DNA of 64,000 bases from JABURQ01 sp029243145 (GTDB taxonomy: Bacteria; Planctomycetota; Planctomycetia; Planctomycetales; Planctomycetaceae), in the NCBI GenBank assembly GCA_965660145.1, contig CBFHYX010000002.1, positions 346,124 to 410,123 on the forward strand, in the 5' to 3' direction. Positions 44,884-53,213 of the stretch are shown in pieces; position 1 is the stretch's first letter; each line of letters starts with the position of its first letter. The notes beneath the pieces are model-generated. The model did not search any database, was not told the DNA's origin, and worked only from the letters and a program-made list of their open reading frames with translations. The position numbers and the translations under genes were made by a program.

Positions 44884-46611
44884 ATGAATGCCAAATCTCT
44901 CTTCACGATCGACCGCGGTGACTTAGACGGTTTCTTCGGCTTGTTGATCGACAATCTCGTTCAACTGTTGATGATCGTCAGCATGTGCGGACTTTGCGGC
45001 ATTGGTGCCGATTCGGAACTATTGCTCGATTATATTCTTCCGGGAGCCGCTCTCAGCATCCTGATCGGCAACTTGTTCTATTCGTGGCAAGCGAGCCGAT
45101 TGGCCAAAAAAGAAAGCCGAACCGATGTCACCGCCCTTCCCTATGGGATCAATACCCCCTCGCTGATTATCTACATCTTCTTCGTGATGAAGCCTGCCTA
45201 CGACGCTCAACTCGCTGCGGGAGCCGATTCTGAAAACGCCGCTCATTTTGCTTGGCAACTCGGACTGATTGCCTGTCTCGGAAGTGGCTTGATCGAATTC
45301 TTTGGATCGCTCTTTGCCGAATTCATCCGGGTCAAAACGCCTCGCGCGGCGTTATTGTCAACTCTTGCCGGGATTGCCATTGGGTTTATCGCGATGACGT
45401 TTGCCTTGCGGATGTTTACGAACCCGCTCGTGGCACTCGTACCATTGGCATTTCTGTTGTTGTCCTATTTCTCCAAATTCAAATTTCCGTTTGGCTTGCC
45501 GGGCGGTTTTCTGGCCGTTCTTGTCGGGACTCTGATTGCGTGGGTCTGTCCTATGTTTCTGCCAGAATCAATTGTGCAACATTCGATGTCCGTCGAAGCT
45601 GTGAAACATTCCACGGCGTTTCTGGGAGTTCATCTTCCCAAGTACGCAGGAGATGGACTGTTTGAATTGATCGCGACTCCCACGGCCTGGCAAGGATACC
45701 TCACCGTCATTATTCCAATGGGCTTGTTTAATCTGCTCGGCAGTTTGCAAAACATCGAATCGGCCGAAGCCGCTGGCGACAAGTATCACACCGGCATGTC
45801 ATTGGCAGCCAATGGAATAGGAACAATCACAGCAGCCCTCTTTGGGAGTTGTTTTCCGACCACGATCTATATTGGTCATCCCGGCTGGAAAGAGTTAGGA
45901 GCCAAATCGAAATATTCCGCACTCACCGGGATCGTCATCGCGACCGCCGCCTTTACCGGATGCTTAACTCTCATCAGTACCATCATTCCACTCGATGCCG
46001 GTATGGCGATTATCTTGTGGATCGGCCTAATCATCACGGCTCAAGCGTTCCAAACGACTCCCAAATCACATGCTCCCGCCGTCGCAATGGGGTTATTTCC
46101 CGCGATTGCCGCTTGGGGATTCACCGTCGTACATGGAGCGTTCATTGCCGCTGAGGGAACATCATTACAAGAAATGCTCTCGGGCGCTGGGGCAATTTAC
46201 ACAGCGGGTGTGAACGATTTTCTCATTCATGGGCTCATCGTGCTCGAACGAGGATACATCTTCACGTGTCTCTTACTGGCCGCCATAGGAGCCGAATTGA
46301 TCGAACGTCGCTATTTTCAGGCAGCATTCTGGTCGGGTCTTGCTGCGTTGTTGACATATCTCGGGTTAATGCACGCTTATCAAATTTATTACGGCAACGT
46401 GGTCGATTTTTACTTCCACTGGTTTGAATGGTTTGGCGGAGAGAAGCCCGGCGAAGATGTGCTCGTTTTCAAAGCGACCGGCCTTGCGGCCAGTTACGCT
46501 CTGTTCGGTTTGGTCTTTTTCGTGATTGCCTGGAAACAACGAGTCAAAGAGATCCAATCAGGCGAACTTGAAAGCGGCTCCCACGACGACCTCGATCACG
46601 AGGGACAATAA
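44884..46611 (+). CDS. NCS2-type nucleobase permease-like membrane protein
   Basis: The 575-residue protein is strongly hydrophobic with about 12-14 membrane segments. It carries NCS2 features: DVTALPYGINTPSLIIYIFF in the early half and SLQNIESAEAAGDKYHTGMS in the later half, the counterpart of the conserved substrate-site glutamate region. It resembles the AzgA/xanthine-uracil permease superfamily but is longer than the usual 430-460 residues because of an extended C-terminal hydrophobic region (FTCLLLAAIGAELIERR). Likely substrate is a purine or related base, imported with protons. Its TAA stop shares one base with the ATG of the following DUF1559 pseudopilin gene (TAATG). Confidence 0.85.
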   Translation: MNAKSLFTIDRGDLDGFFGLLIDNLVQLLMIVSMCGLCGIGADSELLLDYILPGAALSILIGNLFYSWQASRLAKKESRTDVTALPYGINTPSLIIYIFFVMKPAYDAQLAAGADSENAAHFAWQLGLIACLGSGLIEFFGSLFAEFIRVKTPRAALLSTLAGIAIGFIAMTFALRMFTNPLVALVPLAFLLLSYFSKFKFPFGLPGGFLAVLVGTLIAWVCPMFLPESIVQHSMSVEAVKHSTAFLGVHLPKYAGDGLFELIATPTAWQGYLTVIIPMGLFNLLGSLQNIESAEAAGDKYHTGMSLAANGIGTITAALFGSCFPTTIYIGHPGWKELGAKSKYSALTGIVIATAAFTGCLTLISTIIPLDAGMAIILWIGLIITAQAFQTTPKSHAPAVAMGLFPAIAAWGFTVVHGAFIAAEGTSLQEMLSGAGAIYTAGVNDFLIHGLIVLERGYIFTCLLLAAIGAELIERRYFQAAFWSGLAALLTYLGLMHAYQIYYGNVVDFYFHWFEWFGGEKPGEDVLVFKATGLAASYALFGLVFFVIAWKQRVKEIQSGELESGSHDDLDHEGQ

Positions 46612-47633
46612 TGCGTTGCCCTCAATCACACATCCGGTTTGTGAACAGAAGCGGCTTGTCGATCATTGAGATCATCGTGGTACTTGTGTGCTTGATCATT
46701 CTAGCTATGGTCTTGGTCCCCTATATTCAACAATCTCGCGAATCGCAACGATTGGTGGCGTGTCAGAATCGCATCCGTAATCTGGCGTTCGCCATCAAGT
46801 CAGACGCCGACGATCACGCGGGTCGCTTTCTTCCACTGACCAACAATGATCTCCCCTGGACCGCCGGCATCATGCCTTTGTTGCAAGTGTCGGATCAAAT
46901 TTTGATCAAGTTTGATGAGAAGCCGATGGCAGAGCTGGAACCGATAACCGTAATTCAATTGTTGTGTCCGAACGGACAACAATATGCACCGGGAAAAAGC
47001 TGTTACATTCTGAATGGTGGTTGGGGAAAATTTCGTATCGATGACGAAGGTCTCGTCTACGAAGACGAGCCCCATACTGTCAACGTCGATCTTAATGGTG
47101 ATGGAGAAGTCAGCGATGAAGAACAATTATTGACCCGTTCTTCGGGAGTTGCCTGGCGGCCGGAACCGGTCCCCTCATCGTGGACTCAAAATGAAATCAA
47201 GTCGTACGACGGGCTGAGCCAAACCATTCTTCTTTCAGAGACGCAAAACGCAAAAACCTGGATGTCGCTGGAAACATTCAATCTGGCATTTGTGGTGGGT
47301 GTCGATCAAATCGCTTGGGGAGACGCTCCCGAACAGTTCCATGTCAGCACGAAGTCTCTCGGCCCTTATGCGATGAACAGTTCACGCGAGGGGAAGGAGG
47401 AACATTGGCCATCGCCGGGATCATTGCACGAAAAAGGCGTGAACGTCCTTTTCGCAGACGGAGCATTTCGCACCATCAACGATAACATCGATCCGCTGTT
47501 ATATCTGCGATTGATGACACCGGGAGGAACGGCCTTCGGGGAAGTACGCTTCGAACAAGCGACTCCACAATTGCCGGAACAACTGATTGAAACCGATCTC
47601 GATCAGCCGATTCGTCGTGACGAGAACGAGTAA
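46611..47633 (+). CDS. DUF1559-type pseudopilin with EF-hand loop
   Basis: The 340-residue protein has a type IV pilin-like N-terminus (SGLSIIEIIVVLVCLIILAM) with Glu at the fifth position after the cleavage glycine. The DUF1559 C-terminal signature follows (SLHEKGVNVLFADGAFRTI). In the middle, VDLNGDGEVSDEEQLL is a textbook EF-hand calcium loop (D-x-N-x-D-G-E with E at position 12). DUF1559 proteins are massively expanded in planctomycetes and are thought to be surface pseudopilins. The start overlaps the permease stop by one base. It converges on the FAD oxidoreductase gene with a 10-nt gap. Confidence 0.87.
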   Translation: MRCPQSHIRFVNRSGLSIIEIIVVLVCLIILAMVLVPYIQQSRESQRLVACQNRIRNLAFAIKSDADDHAGRFLPLTNNDLPWTAGIMPLLQVSDQILIKFDEKPMAELEPITVIQLLCPNGQQYAPGKSCYILNGGWGKFRIDDEGLVYEDEPHTVNVDLNGDGEVSDEEQLLTRSSGVAWRPEPVPSSWTQNEIKSYDGLSQTILLSETQNAKTWMSLETFNLAFVVGVDQIAWGDAPEQFHVSTKSLGPYAMNSSREGKEEHWPSPGSLHEKGVNVLFADGAFRTINDNIDPLLYLRLMTPGGTAFGEVRFEQATPQLPEQLIETDLDQPIRRDENE

Positions 47634-47643
47634 GAGCGGTCTC

Positions 47644-48894
47644 TCAAAACCGTGTCACTCGAAACGGTGTGGGGTCGATGTGCGGTTGTTCGTCAGCCAT
47701 CATTTCTGCAATCAATTTGCCAGTCCCCGTCGACATCGACAGACCGATCATATTATGCCCTGCGGCAATCCAGACGTTTTGTAAAGTCGGGGAGCGATCA
47801 ATGATGGGCAAACTATCGTAAGTCATCGGTCGCCAGCCGAACCATTCTTCTTCGACAGGCTCGCAGGACGGATCTTTCAAAAACGCATCGGCCCCATCAC
47901 GCAAAAGTTTCAATCGTTCCGGCTTAATCGATTCATCATAGCCGGCGAATTCCATAATCGATCCCAGGCGATAACCACTCTCCATCGGAGTTACGGCCAC
48001 GCGCCGTTCCGGGAAAATCATCGGGACAGTCGGACAGAGTTCCGGCCTGGGCATCGTGAGGGAATAGCCTTTACCGGGTTGAATCGGAATTTTGCAACCA
48101 AGAAACTTTTCCAGAAATGGCGTTAATGCCCCCGTGGCAACAACAAACCTGTCAGCCGTCAGTTCCCCCTGATTGGTCTGCAAAGAAACCGCCTGACCGT
48201 CCTTTTGAACGATCCTCTGAACCTCGCAACCTTCTTTAATGGTCGCGCCGTTGGTCAGTAGTTTGTCTTTCCAGGAACTCATTAATTTGCCGGGACGCAG
48301 ATGCGCGTCGTGTTCGTAAAACCAAGCTCCTGCTTGGCCCGGCTTGAGAGCCGGATGAAGTTCCTCTAGCTGTTTCCCGGAATATTTGATCGCCGGTTCG
48401 TGGAACGTCTCACTCAACAGTTGATTGGTCGATTCGTAAGCATCGAGTTTTTGCTGGTCTTTATAAACGTAGAGCAGTCCCTTTTTCTGCCATTCGCAAT
48501 CGACCACTTTCTCGCTCACCAACCGTTCGTATTCGTCCATTGACGACATCAACAACGCTTGTAACGCATGGCCGCCGGCCAGCATGTCGCGTTCGTTGCA
48601 ATGCCGGGCGAAGTTCAACAACCACATCCACAATTTCACATCGAGACGCGGCTTGATCGAAAACGGAGACTTGGGACTCAGCATGGCTTTCATCGTGGAG
48701 CGGATCGCTCCCGGTTCGGCAAGCGGCAAGACATGTGAAGGACACACAAATCCACAATTGCCGTGCGAACAAGCGGCCCCGAATGTTTCCTTTTCGACAA
48801 TCGTGACATGGGCACCGCGCTGTTGCAGATAATGGGCACAAGACGCCCCCACGACCCCACCACCAATGATAATGACTGATCCGAAATCACTCAT
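47644..48894 (-). CDS. FAD-dependent D-amino acid (D-hydroxyproline) dehydrogenase
   Basis: This 416-residue DAO-family flavoprotein has the N-terminal dinucleotide site VIIIGGGVVGASCAHYLQQR and, near the end, WIAAGHNMIGLSMSTGTGKL. The middle resembles DadA (MTYDSLPIIDRSPTLQNV). Its ATG overlaps the stop of the hydroxyproline epimerase gene (ATGA, 48891-48894), and a DHDPS-family gene precedes that. In this context it most likely oxidises cis-4-hydroxy-D-proline to pyrroline-4-hydroxy-2-carboxylate. A generic D-amino acid dehydrogenase is the alternative. The third enzyme of the pathway is encoded at 49878-50783. Confidence 0.9.
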   Translation of the reverse strand: MSDFGSVIIIGGGVVGASCAHYLQQRGAHVTIVEKETFGAACSHGNCGFVCPSHVLPLAEPGAIRSTMKAMLSPKSPFSIKPRLDVKLWMWLLNFARHCNERDMLAGGHALQALLMSSMDEYERLVSEKVVDCEWQKKGLLYVYKDQQKLDAYESTNQLLSETFHEPAIKYSGKQLEELHPALKPGQAGAWFYEHDAHLRPGKLMSSWKDKLLTNGATIKEGCEVQRIVQKDGQAVSLQTNQGELTADRFVVATGALTPFLEKFLGCKIPIQPGKGYSLTMPRPELCPTVPMIFPERRVAVTPMESGYRLGSIMEFAGYDESIKPERLKLLRDGADAFLKDPSCEPVEEEWFGWRPMTYDSLPIIDRSPTLQNVWIAAGHNMIGLSMSTGTGKLIAEMMADEQPHIDPTPFRVTRF

Positions 48895-49835
48895 CTTCGG
48901 ATCCCTGCTTGAAAGGGATCCTTTGGGTCGGCAATCAAGGTCGCTTCGGCAGTCACGTACGCAGAACCCGTGATTTTCGGGACCACTCGATTCTGATCTG
49001 ATTGCGTATAACTGGCTTCAAAAATACTGCCGATGATGCTTTCCTGTCGCCAGATTTCACCGGGCAACAGTTTTCCATCAGCGGCTAAACAGGCGACTTT
49101 AGCACTCGTACCGGTCCCACACGGAGACCGGTCGTAAGCCCCTCCAGGACACAGCACAAAACTGCGACTGTTTCCTTCCGCTGTCTGCGGTGGACCAAAC
49201 AATTCGATGTGGTCGATCTCACCCCCATCTTCACCGGTGATCTGATGGGTCTCCAAGGCATGTCGAATCTTCCAACTGACTTCCGTAAGCCGGTCGGTAT
49301 TATCGAGCGATAATGTTTCGCCGTGATCGCTCACCAGAAAAAACCAGTTCCCGCCCCACGCGATGTCTCCCGTCACAGTACCGACATCGGGGACTTCCAG
49401 TTTAACGCTTTTCTGAGATCGATAACACGGAACGTTTTCAATCGTGACTCGATTCTCGCCGTGATACTCAAACGCCACCGGCCCAACGGAAGTTTCCAGA
49501 AGATGTGTACCGACCTCAATACGCCCGAGATGTGCGAGTGTTTCGGCCACTCCAATGGTGCCGTGACCGCACATATGTAAAACGCCGACATTATTGAAGA
49601 AGATCACTCCCGCCACGCAATTATCATCGGTTGACTCAGTGAGAATCGCCCCAACCAGCACGTCAGAACCTCGTGGCTCGTTGATCACACACGAACGGAA
49701 ATCGTCAAATCGGTCGCGGAAAATCTCTCGACGTTCGGTTAACGAACCAGTCCCCAAATCGGGACCGCCAGCGATGACTGTACGTGTCGGCTCGCCAGCT
49801 GTATGCGAATCGATAACCTGAATTTGATTCACCAC
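48891..49835 (-). CDS. 4-hydroxyproline 2-epimerase (proline racemase family)
   Basis: The 314-residue protein starts at a GTG. Both catalytic cysteines of the epimerase family are present: C89 in LHMCGHGTIG and C239 in YDRSPCGTGTSA. That pair, rather than Cys/Thr, fits proline racemase or hydroxyproline epimerase and not the dehydratase branch. It would convert trans-4-hydroxy-L-proline to the cis-D isomer. The D-hydroxyproline dehydrogenase gene follows with a 4-nt overlap and the deaminase gene precedes by 42 nt, so the substrate is taken from context. Proline racemase itself is the alternative. Confidence 0.93.
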   Translation of the reverse strand: MVNQIQVIDSHTAGEPTRTVIAGGPDLGTGSLTERREIFRDRFDDFRSCVINEPRGSDVLVGAILTESTDDNCVAGVIFFNNVGVLHMCGHGTIGVAETLAHLGRIEVGTHLLETSVGPVAFEYHGENRVTIENVPCYRSQKSVKLEVPDVGTVTGDIAWGGNWFFLVSDHGETLSLDNTDRLTEVSWKIRHALETHQITGEDGGEIDHIELFGPPQTAEGNSRSFVLCPGGAYDRSPCGTGTSAKVACLAADGKLLPGEIWRQESIIGSIFEASYTQSDQNRVVPKITGSAYVTAEATLIADPKDPFQAGIRR

Positions 49836-49877
49836 GGAATTCTTTCCTGCAAATGCGGAAATCTTGACCTCCTTATT

Positions 49878-50783
49878 CTAGGAGACGGAGAGCGCCGGGC
49901 GAGCTTCAATTCCTTGACGGATGATACTGAGAATCTGATCCCGCTCGGCACCTTCCAAGGGCAATCGAGGTGCGCGTGTCAGTTCTGATCCATAACCACA
50001 CTCGGCAACGGCCAGCTTAATATACTGCACCAATTTGACATGTGTGTCTAAGTGAAGCAGCGGAGTGTACCACTGGTAGACTTCGCGAGCTTGCTGAAAT
50101 TCGTCCGCTTGCAACAAATCCCAAAGCAATCGATTCTCATGGGGGAACGCATTGACCAACCCCGAAACCCAACCTTCGGCTCCCAGAATAAATGACTCCA
50201 TGACCAGATCGTCAACACCACACAAAAGGGTATAGCGATCACCGCAAGCGTTGCGAAGATCGGTGATACGTCGTGGGTTTTCGGAAGATTCCTTGATGGC
50301 GACAAACTTTTCTTCATCGGCCATATCGGCGAACATTTCGGGGGTGATATCAACGCCATACGAGACCGGGTTGTTGTAACACATAATCGGTAAATCAGAG
50401 GAACTGGCCACCGAGCGGAAGTGAGTGATGGTTTCCCGAGGATCGGATTTATAAACCATCGCCGGCAAAACCATCATGCCATCGACGCCCGCGGCTTGAG
50501 AATCTGCCGCGAAGCGACACGCCAATTTGGTGCTACACTCGGCAACTCCCGTCAAAACCGGGATTCGGCCATTCACATGTTCGACGGTCGCTTTGAGAAC
50601 GAGGAGCTTTTCGTCGTAACTGAGCGAACAGTTTTCTCCGACAGTTCCCAACATGATGACGCCGTGAATACCGGCATCGATCATCTTTTCGAGATGAGCC
50701 ATCGTTGCAGGTAAATCGAGCGATTCGTCCTGATGGAAGTGTGTGACTGCTGCGGGATAAACTCCTGTCCAATCAACCTTCAT
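49878..50783 (-). CDS. DHDPS-family protein, probable pyrroline-4-hydroxy-2-carboxylate deaminase
   Basis: The ATG at 50783 is used; a GTG two codons upstream is the alternative. The 301-residue protein is a class I aldolase of the DapA/NAL family: Tyr136 (IMCYNNPV) and the Schiff-base Lys164 (FVAIKESSENP) are present, and GTVGENCSLS is the equivalent of the GTTGE loop. True DapA usually has GTTGE and lies with lysine genes. Here the neighbours are a hydroxyproline epimerase and an FAD dehydrogenase, so the deaminase giving alpha-ketoglutarate semialdehyde is the likely role. It is transcribed away from the dual-helix GntR gene at 50991. Confidence 0.88.
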   Translation of the reverse strand: MKVDWTGVYPAAVTHFHQDESLDLPATMAHLEKMIDAGIHGVIMLGTVGENCSLSYDEKLLVLKATVEHVNGRIPVLTGVAECSTKLACRFAADSQAAGVDGMMVLPAMVYKSDPRETITHFRSVASSSDLPIMCYNNPVSYGVDITPEMFADMADEEKFVAIKESSENPRRITDLRNACGDRYTLLCGVDDLVMESFILGAEGWVSGLVNAFPHENRLLWDLLQADEFQQAREVYQWYTPLLHLDTHVKLVQYIKLAVAECGYGSELTRAPRLPLEGAERDQILSIIRQGIEARPALSVS

Positions 50784-50990
50784 AATCACTGTCCCTTTTG
50801 TCGGCGGCGTTCTGAAAACTCACTTCGTTATTGAATATAGAGCCACCACATTACCGGAATCCCAATCGGAGGTCCATAGTTTACATTGCACGTTATATGA
50901 AATTAATGAGAATACCTTACAGACTTGGTAGTCTTTATCCCCTGAGAAAGAATATCATTGTACAGAGTTTCATGACTGAAAGAATAACAG

Positions 50991-51887
50991 ATGACCATTA
51001 CGGATTACATCCGTAGCGATTTGGAACGTCGAATCCGAATTGGTAATAACTTACCTCGAAAACTGACGCTCGCCGCTTTGGCAAGCGAATATGAGGTCAG
51101 TCTGACACCAGTGCGCGAAGCCATTGGCTTATTGCATGAGGACGGTCTCATTCTCAAAGGAGAAAACCGCCGCCTCATCGTGAATCCACAGCGTGTGGGG
51201 GAAAGCACTGAACAAGAACTGGGCGAACCTCCCAAACCCATCGACTGGGAAAACGTGCTTACGCAACATGTGCTTTATGAAAGTTTGCGAGGTTCTGAAG
51301 ATTTTCTCCGTGAAGAAGTTCTCACCGAAAAATATGGCGTAGGTCGAACAGTTCTGCGACAGGTCTTCAGCCAACTGGCCGGCAGTGGATTCCTGATTCA
51401 TGAACCCAGACGTGGCTGGCGAGTCAAAGAACTGACCGACGACGACTTACGAGACTTTCTCGATATTCGGGAAACACTCGAACTCAAGGCGTTGGAACTG
51501 GCACTCCCTCATTTGCAACAATCGCGTCTGCAATCCATTCTTGATGGCAATCAGCCCGATGATCGGAACCGCCCGCAAATCGACAACAATCTCCATGAAT
51601 ACTTCATTGGCTTAGCCGACAACCGTTACATTCAGGAGTTCTTCAAGCGATACGGATCCTTCTATCAGCCCCTCTTTGACTACGCCGCTCTGGGGGGAGA
51701 CGTCGAAGGAGAGATGGCAGCACATCACCGCGAAATTCTGGAAAACCTGATCCGCGGGGAAGCCGCTCCTGCCCGAGACTCGCTACGAAAACACATTCGC
51801 GCACAATACCCGGCTGTCTTGAAGGTCATCGAAACTTTGGGACTCCGCACCGCAGAGCAAAATCTGGCCGAGACTCAGCTCACCTAA
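50991..51887 (+). CDS. GntR-type regulator with two winged-helix domains and FCD domain
   Basis: The 298-residue protein carries two consecutive GntR winged helices. The first, at about residues 5-66, has LTLAALASEYEVSLTPVREA and ends LILKGENRRLIVNP. The second, at about 85-147, has LTEKYGVGRTVLRQVFSQLA and ends FLIHEPRRGWRVKEL. An FCD domain follows (DIRETLELKALELALPHLQ), with metal-type residues in DNNLHEYFIGLADN, AAHHREIL and LRKHI. Usual FCD regulators have only one helix domain (about 220-250 residues). The gene is divergent from the hydroxyproline operon across 207 nt and is the natural candidate for its regulator. Confidence 0.88.
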   Translation: MTITDYIRSDLERRIRIGNNLPRKLTLAALASEYEVSLTPVREAIGLLHEDGLILKGENRRLIVNPQRVGESTEQELGEPPKPIDWENVLTQHVLYESLRGSEDFLREEVLTEKYGVGRTVLRQVFSQLAGSGFLIHEPRRGWRVKELTDDDLRDFLDIRETLELKALELALPHLQQSRLQSILDGNQPDDRNRPQIDNNLHEYFIGLADNRYIQEFFKRYGSFYQPLFDYAALGGDVEGEMAAHHREILENLIRGEAAPARDSLRKHIRAQYPAVLKVIETLGLRTAEQNLAETQLT

Positions 51888-51920
51888 AATCGCAAAATCG
51901 GGCCTTTATAACCCATCTCT

Positions 51921-53036
51921 TTAGGGAATGACCATTGGCACGGGCGTGAATCCAATCACAATAAATGCCAACGTCAACCAACCCAGAACCACTCGGAACC
52001 ACCCGAGTTCAATGTTGTCATTCGCGGTAGGAGGATGACGGGGGCCCATCAGTACGATGAGGCCGAGCATCAATGCGTATTGAAAGTTTCTCGTCGCCAC
52101 CATGTAGGCAAGTGTGCCGTAAACCAGCAGCATAGCCACGACATGGGCGCGTCGGCCAATCAGGGAATACAGAATATGTCCGCCATCAAGCTGTCCGATG
52201 GGGATCAGGTTTAACGCGGTGATAAAGATTCCCACCCACCCGGCAAATAACAGCGGATTGAGCATAATCACTTGATCTGGCCCTAATGGTCCGTGTACCA
52301 ACTCGTACATCCACTGCATCACCAACGGATCACCAAACTCGACCGACTGACCCACTAATTTTGCTCGTGAGGCCACTTCAGAGTTCAGAGCGCCCATCCA
52401 CGCAACGGGTAAGGCAAACACCAAACCGGCCAACGGCCCGCTAATGGCGATGTCATAAAGTTTTTTACGATCCGCATATCCCGACCGCTGCACAATGACC
52501 GCGCCCATCGTCCCGAAAGGTAATAAGGGCATCGGAATGAAAAACGGTGGAGACGCGGCAACTTTATAACGCTTCGCTTGCAAGTAATGTCCCATCTCGT
52601 GCGAGAATAAAATGAGCATCACGGCAAACGAATATTGGAAGCCGTTCCACAGCATTTCCATCAAGATTTCATGTGGAATTAGAGGGAACGCAAATGGATT
52701 TAGGATCGCTGGACTACCTGAAGCCATCCCTTTGTAAAAGCAACTGAGAAATGTCAGCAGAAACAATGCCAGGTGCAGGAACTTCCAACGAGGAACATCG
52801 CCGACTCGTGGGTCGTCGGTGCTCATCGGGATTGAATTTTGAAGAGGGATCCCTGATGAACCCGTGGTGGGAGATTGAAGATCGACCGGCGGAGCTGACT
52901 GTGTCAGTGATGCCTGATATTCGGAAATTTGATCATCGAGCTGATCTATCAACTCGTGTAATTGATCGAATTCGCTCTCGTCAGGCTTACGATCGTTCTC
53001 GCCAGCAGGATCAGGAGTGAGGTTGGAATCGGTCAT
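51921..53036 (-). CDS. Site-2-protease-family M50 metallopeptidase
   Basis: The 371-residue membrane protein has the zinc motif HEMGH (H146, E147, H150) in ILFSHEMGHYLQAKRY and the distant Asp in LIPIGQLDGGHILYSL. Several hydrophobic segments surround them. It differs from RseP in having a 75-residue acidic, Pro/Ser-rich N-terminus with no PDZ domain visible. It would cut membrane-embedded proteins, and the substrate is unknown. An M16 peptidase gene is encoded divergently, 177 nt away. The gene converges on the dual-helix GntR gene with a 33-nt gap. Confidence 0.92.
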   Translation of the reverse strand: MTDSNLTPDPAGENDRKPDESEFDQLHELIDQLDDQISEYQASLTQSAPPVDLQSPTTGSSGIPLQNSIPMSTDDPRVGDVPRWKFLHLALFLLTFLSCFYKGMASGSPAILNPFAFPLIPHEILMEMLWNGFQYSFAVMLILFSHEMGHYLQAKRYKVAASPPFFIPMPLLPFGTMGAVIVQRSGYADRKKLYDIAISGPLAGLVFALPVAWMGALNSEVASRAKLVGQSVEFGDPLVMQWMYELVHGPLGPDQVIMLNPLLFAGWVGIFITALNLIPIGQLDGGHILYSLIGRRAHVVAMLLVYGTLAYMVATRNFQYALMLGLIVLMGPRHPPTANDNIELGWFRVVLGWLTLAFIVIGFTPVPMVIP

Positions 53037-53213
53037 GACAAAATAATTTAGAGAGAGTTTCCCTGATTACAATAGCGGAAAACTCCAGAAACGAACAGTA
53101 TCTCGAACGTCTCAGGGTGTTTCTTTCGCTGGGCCGGCGTGCTACGATTTAGCAATAGCTAAGGAGTTCAAAAACAATTCGTTCTCGCCTTGGAAATAAT
53201 GAAGGAGTCCACG

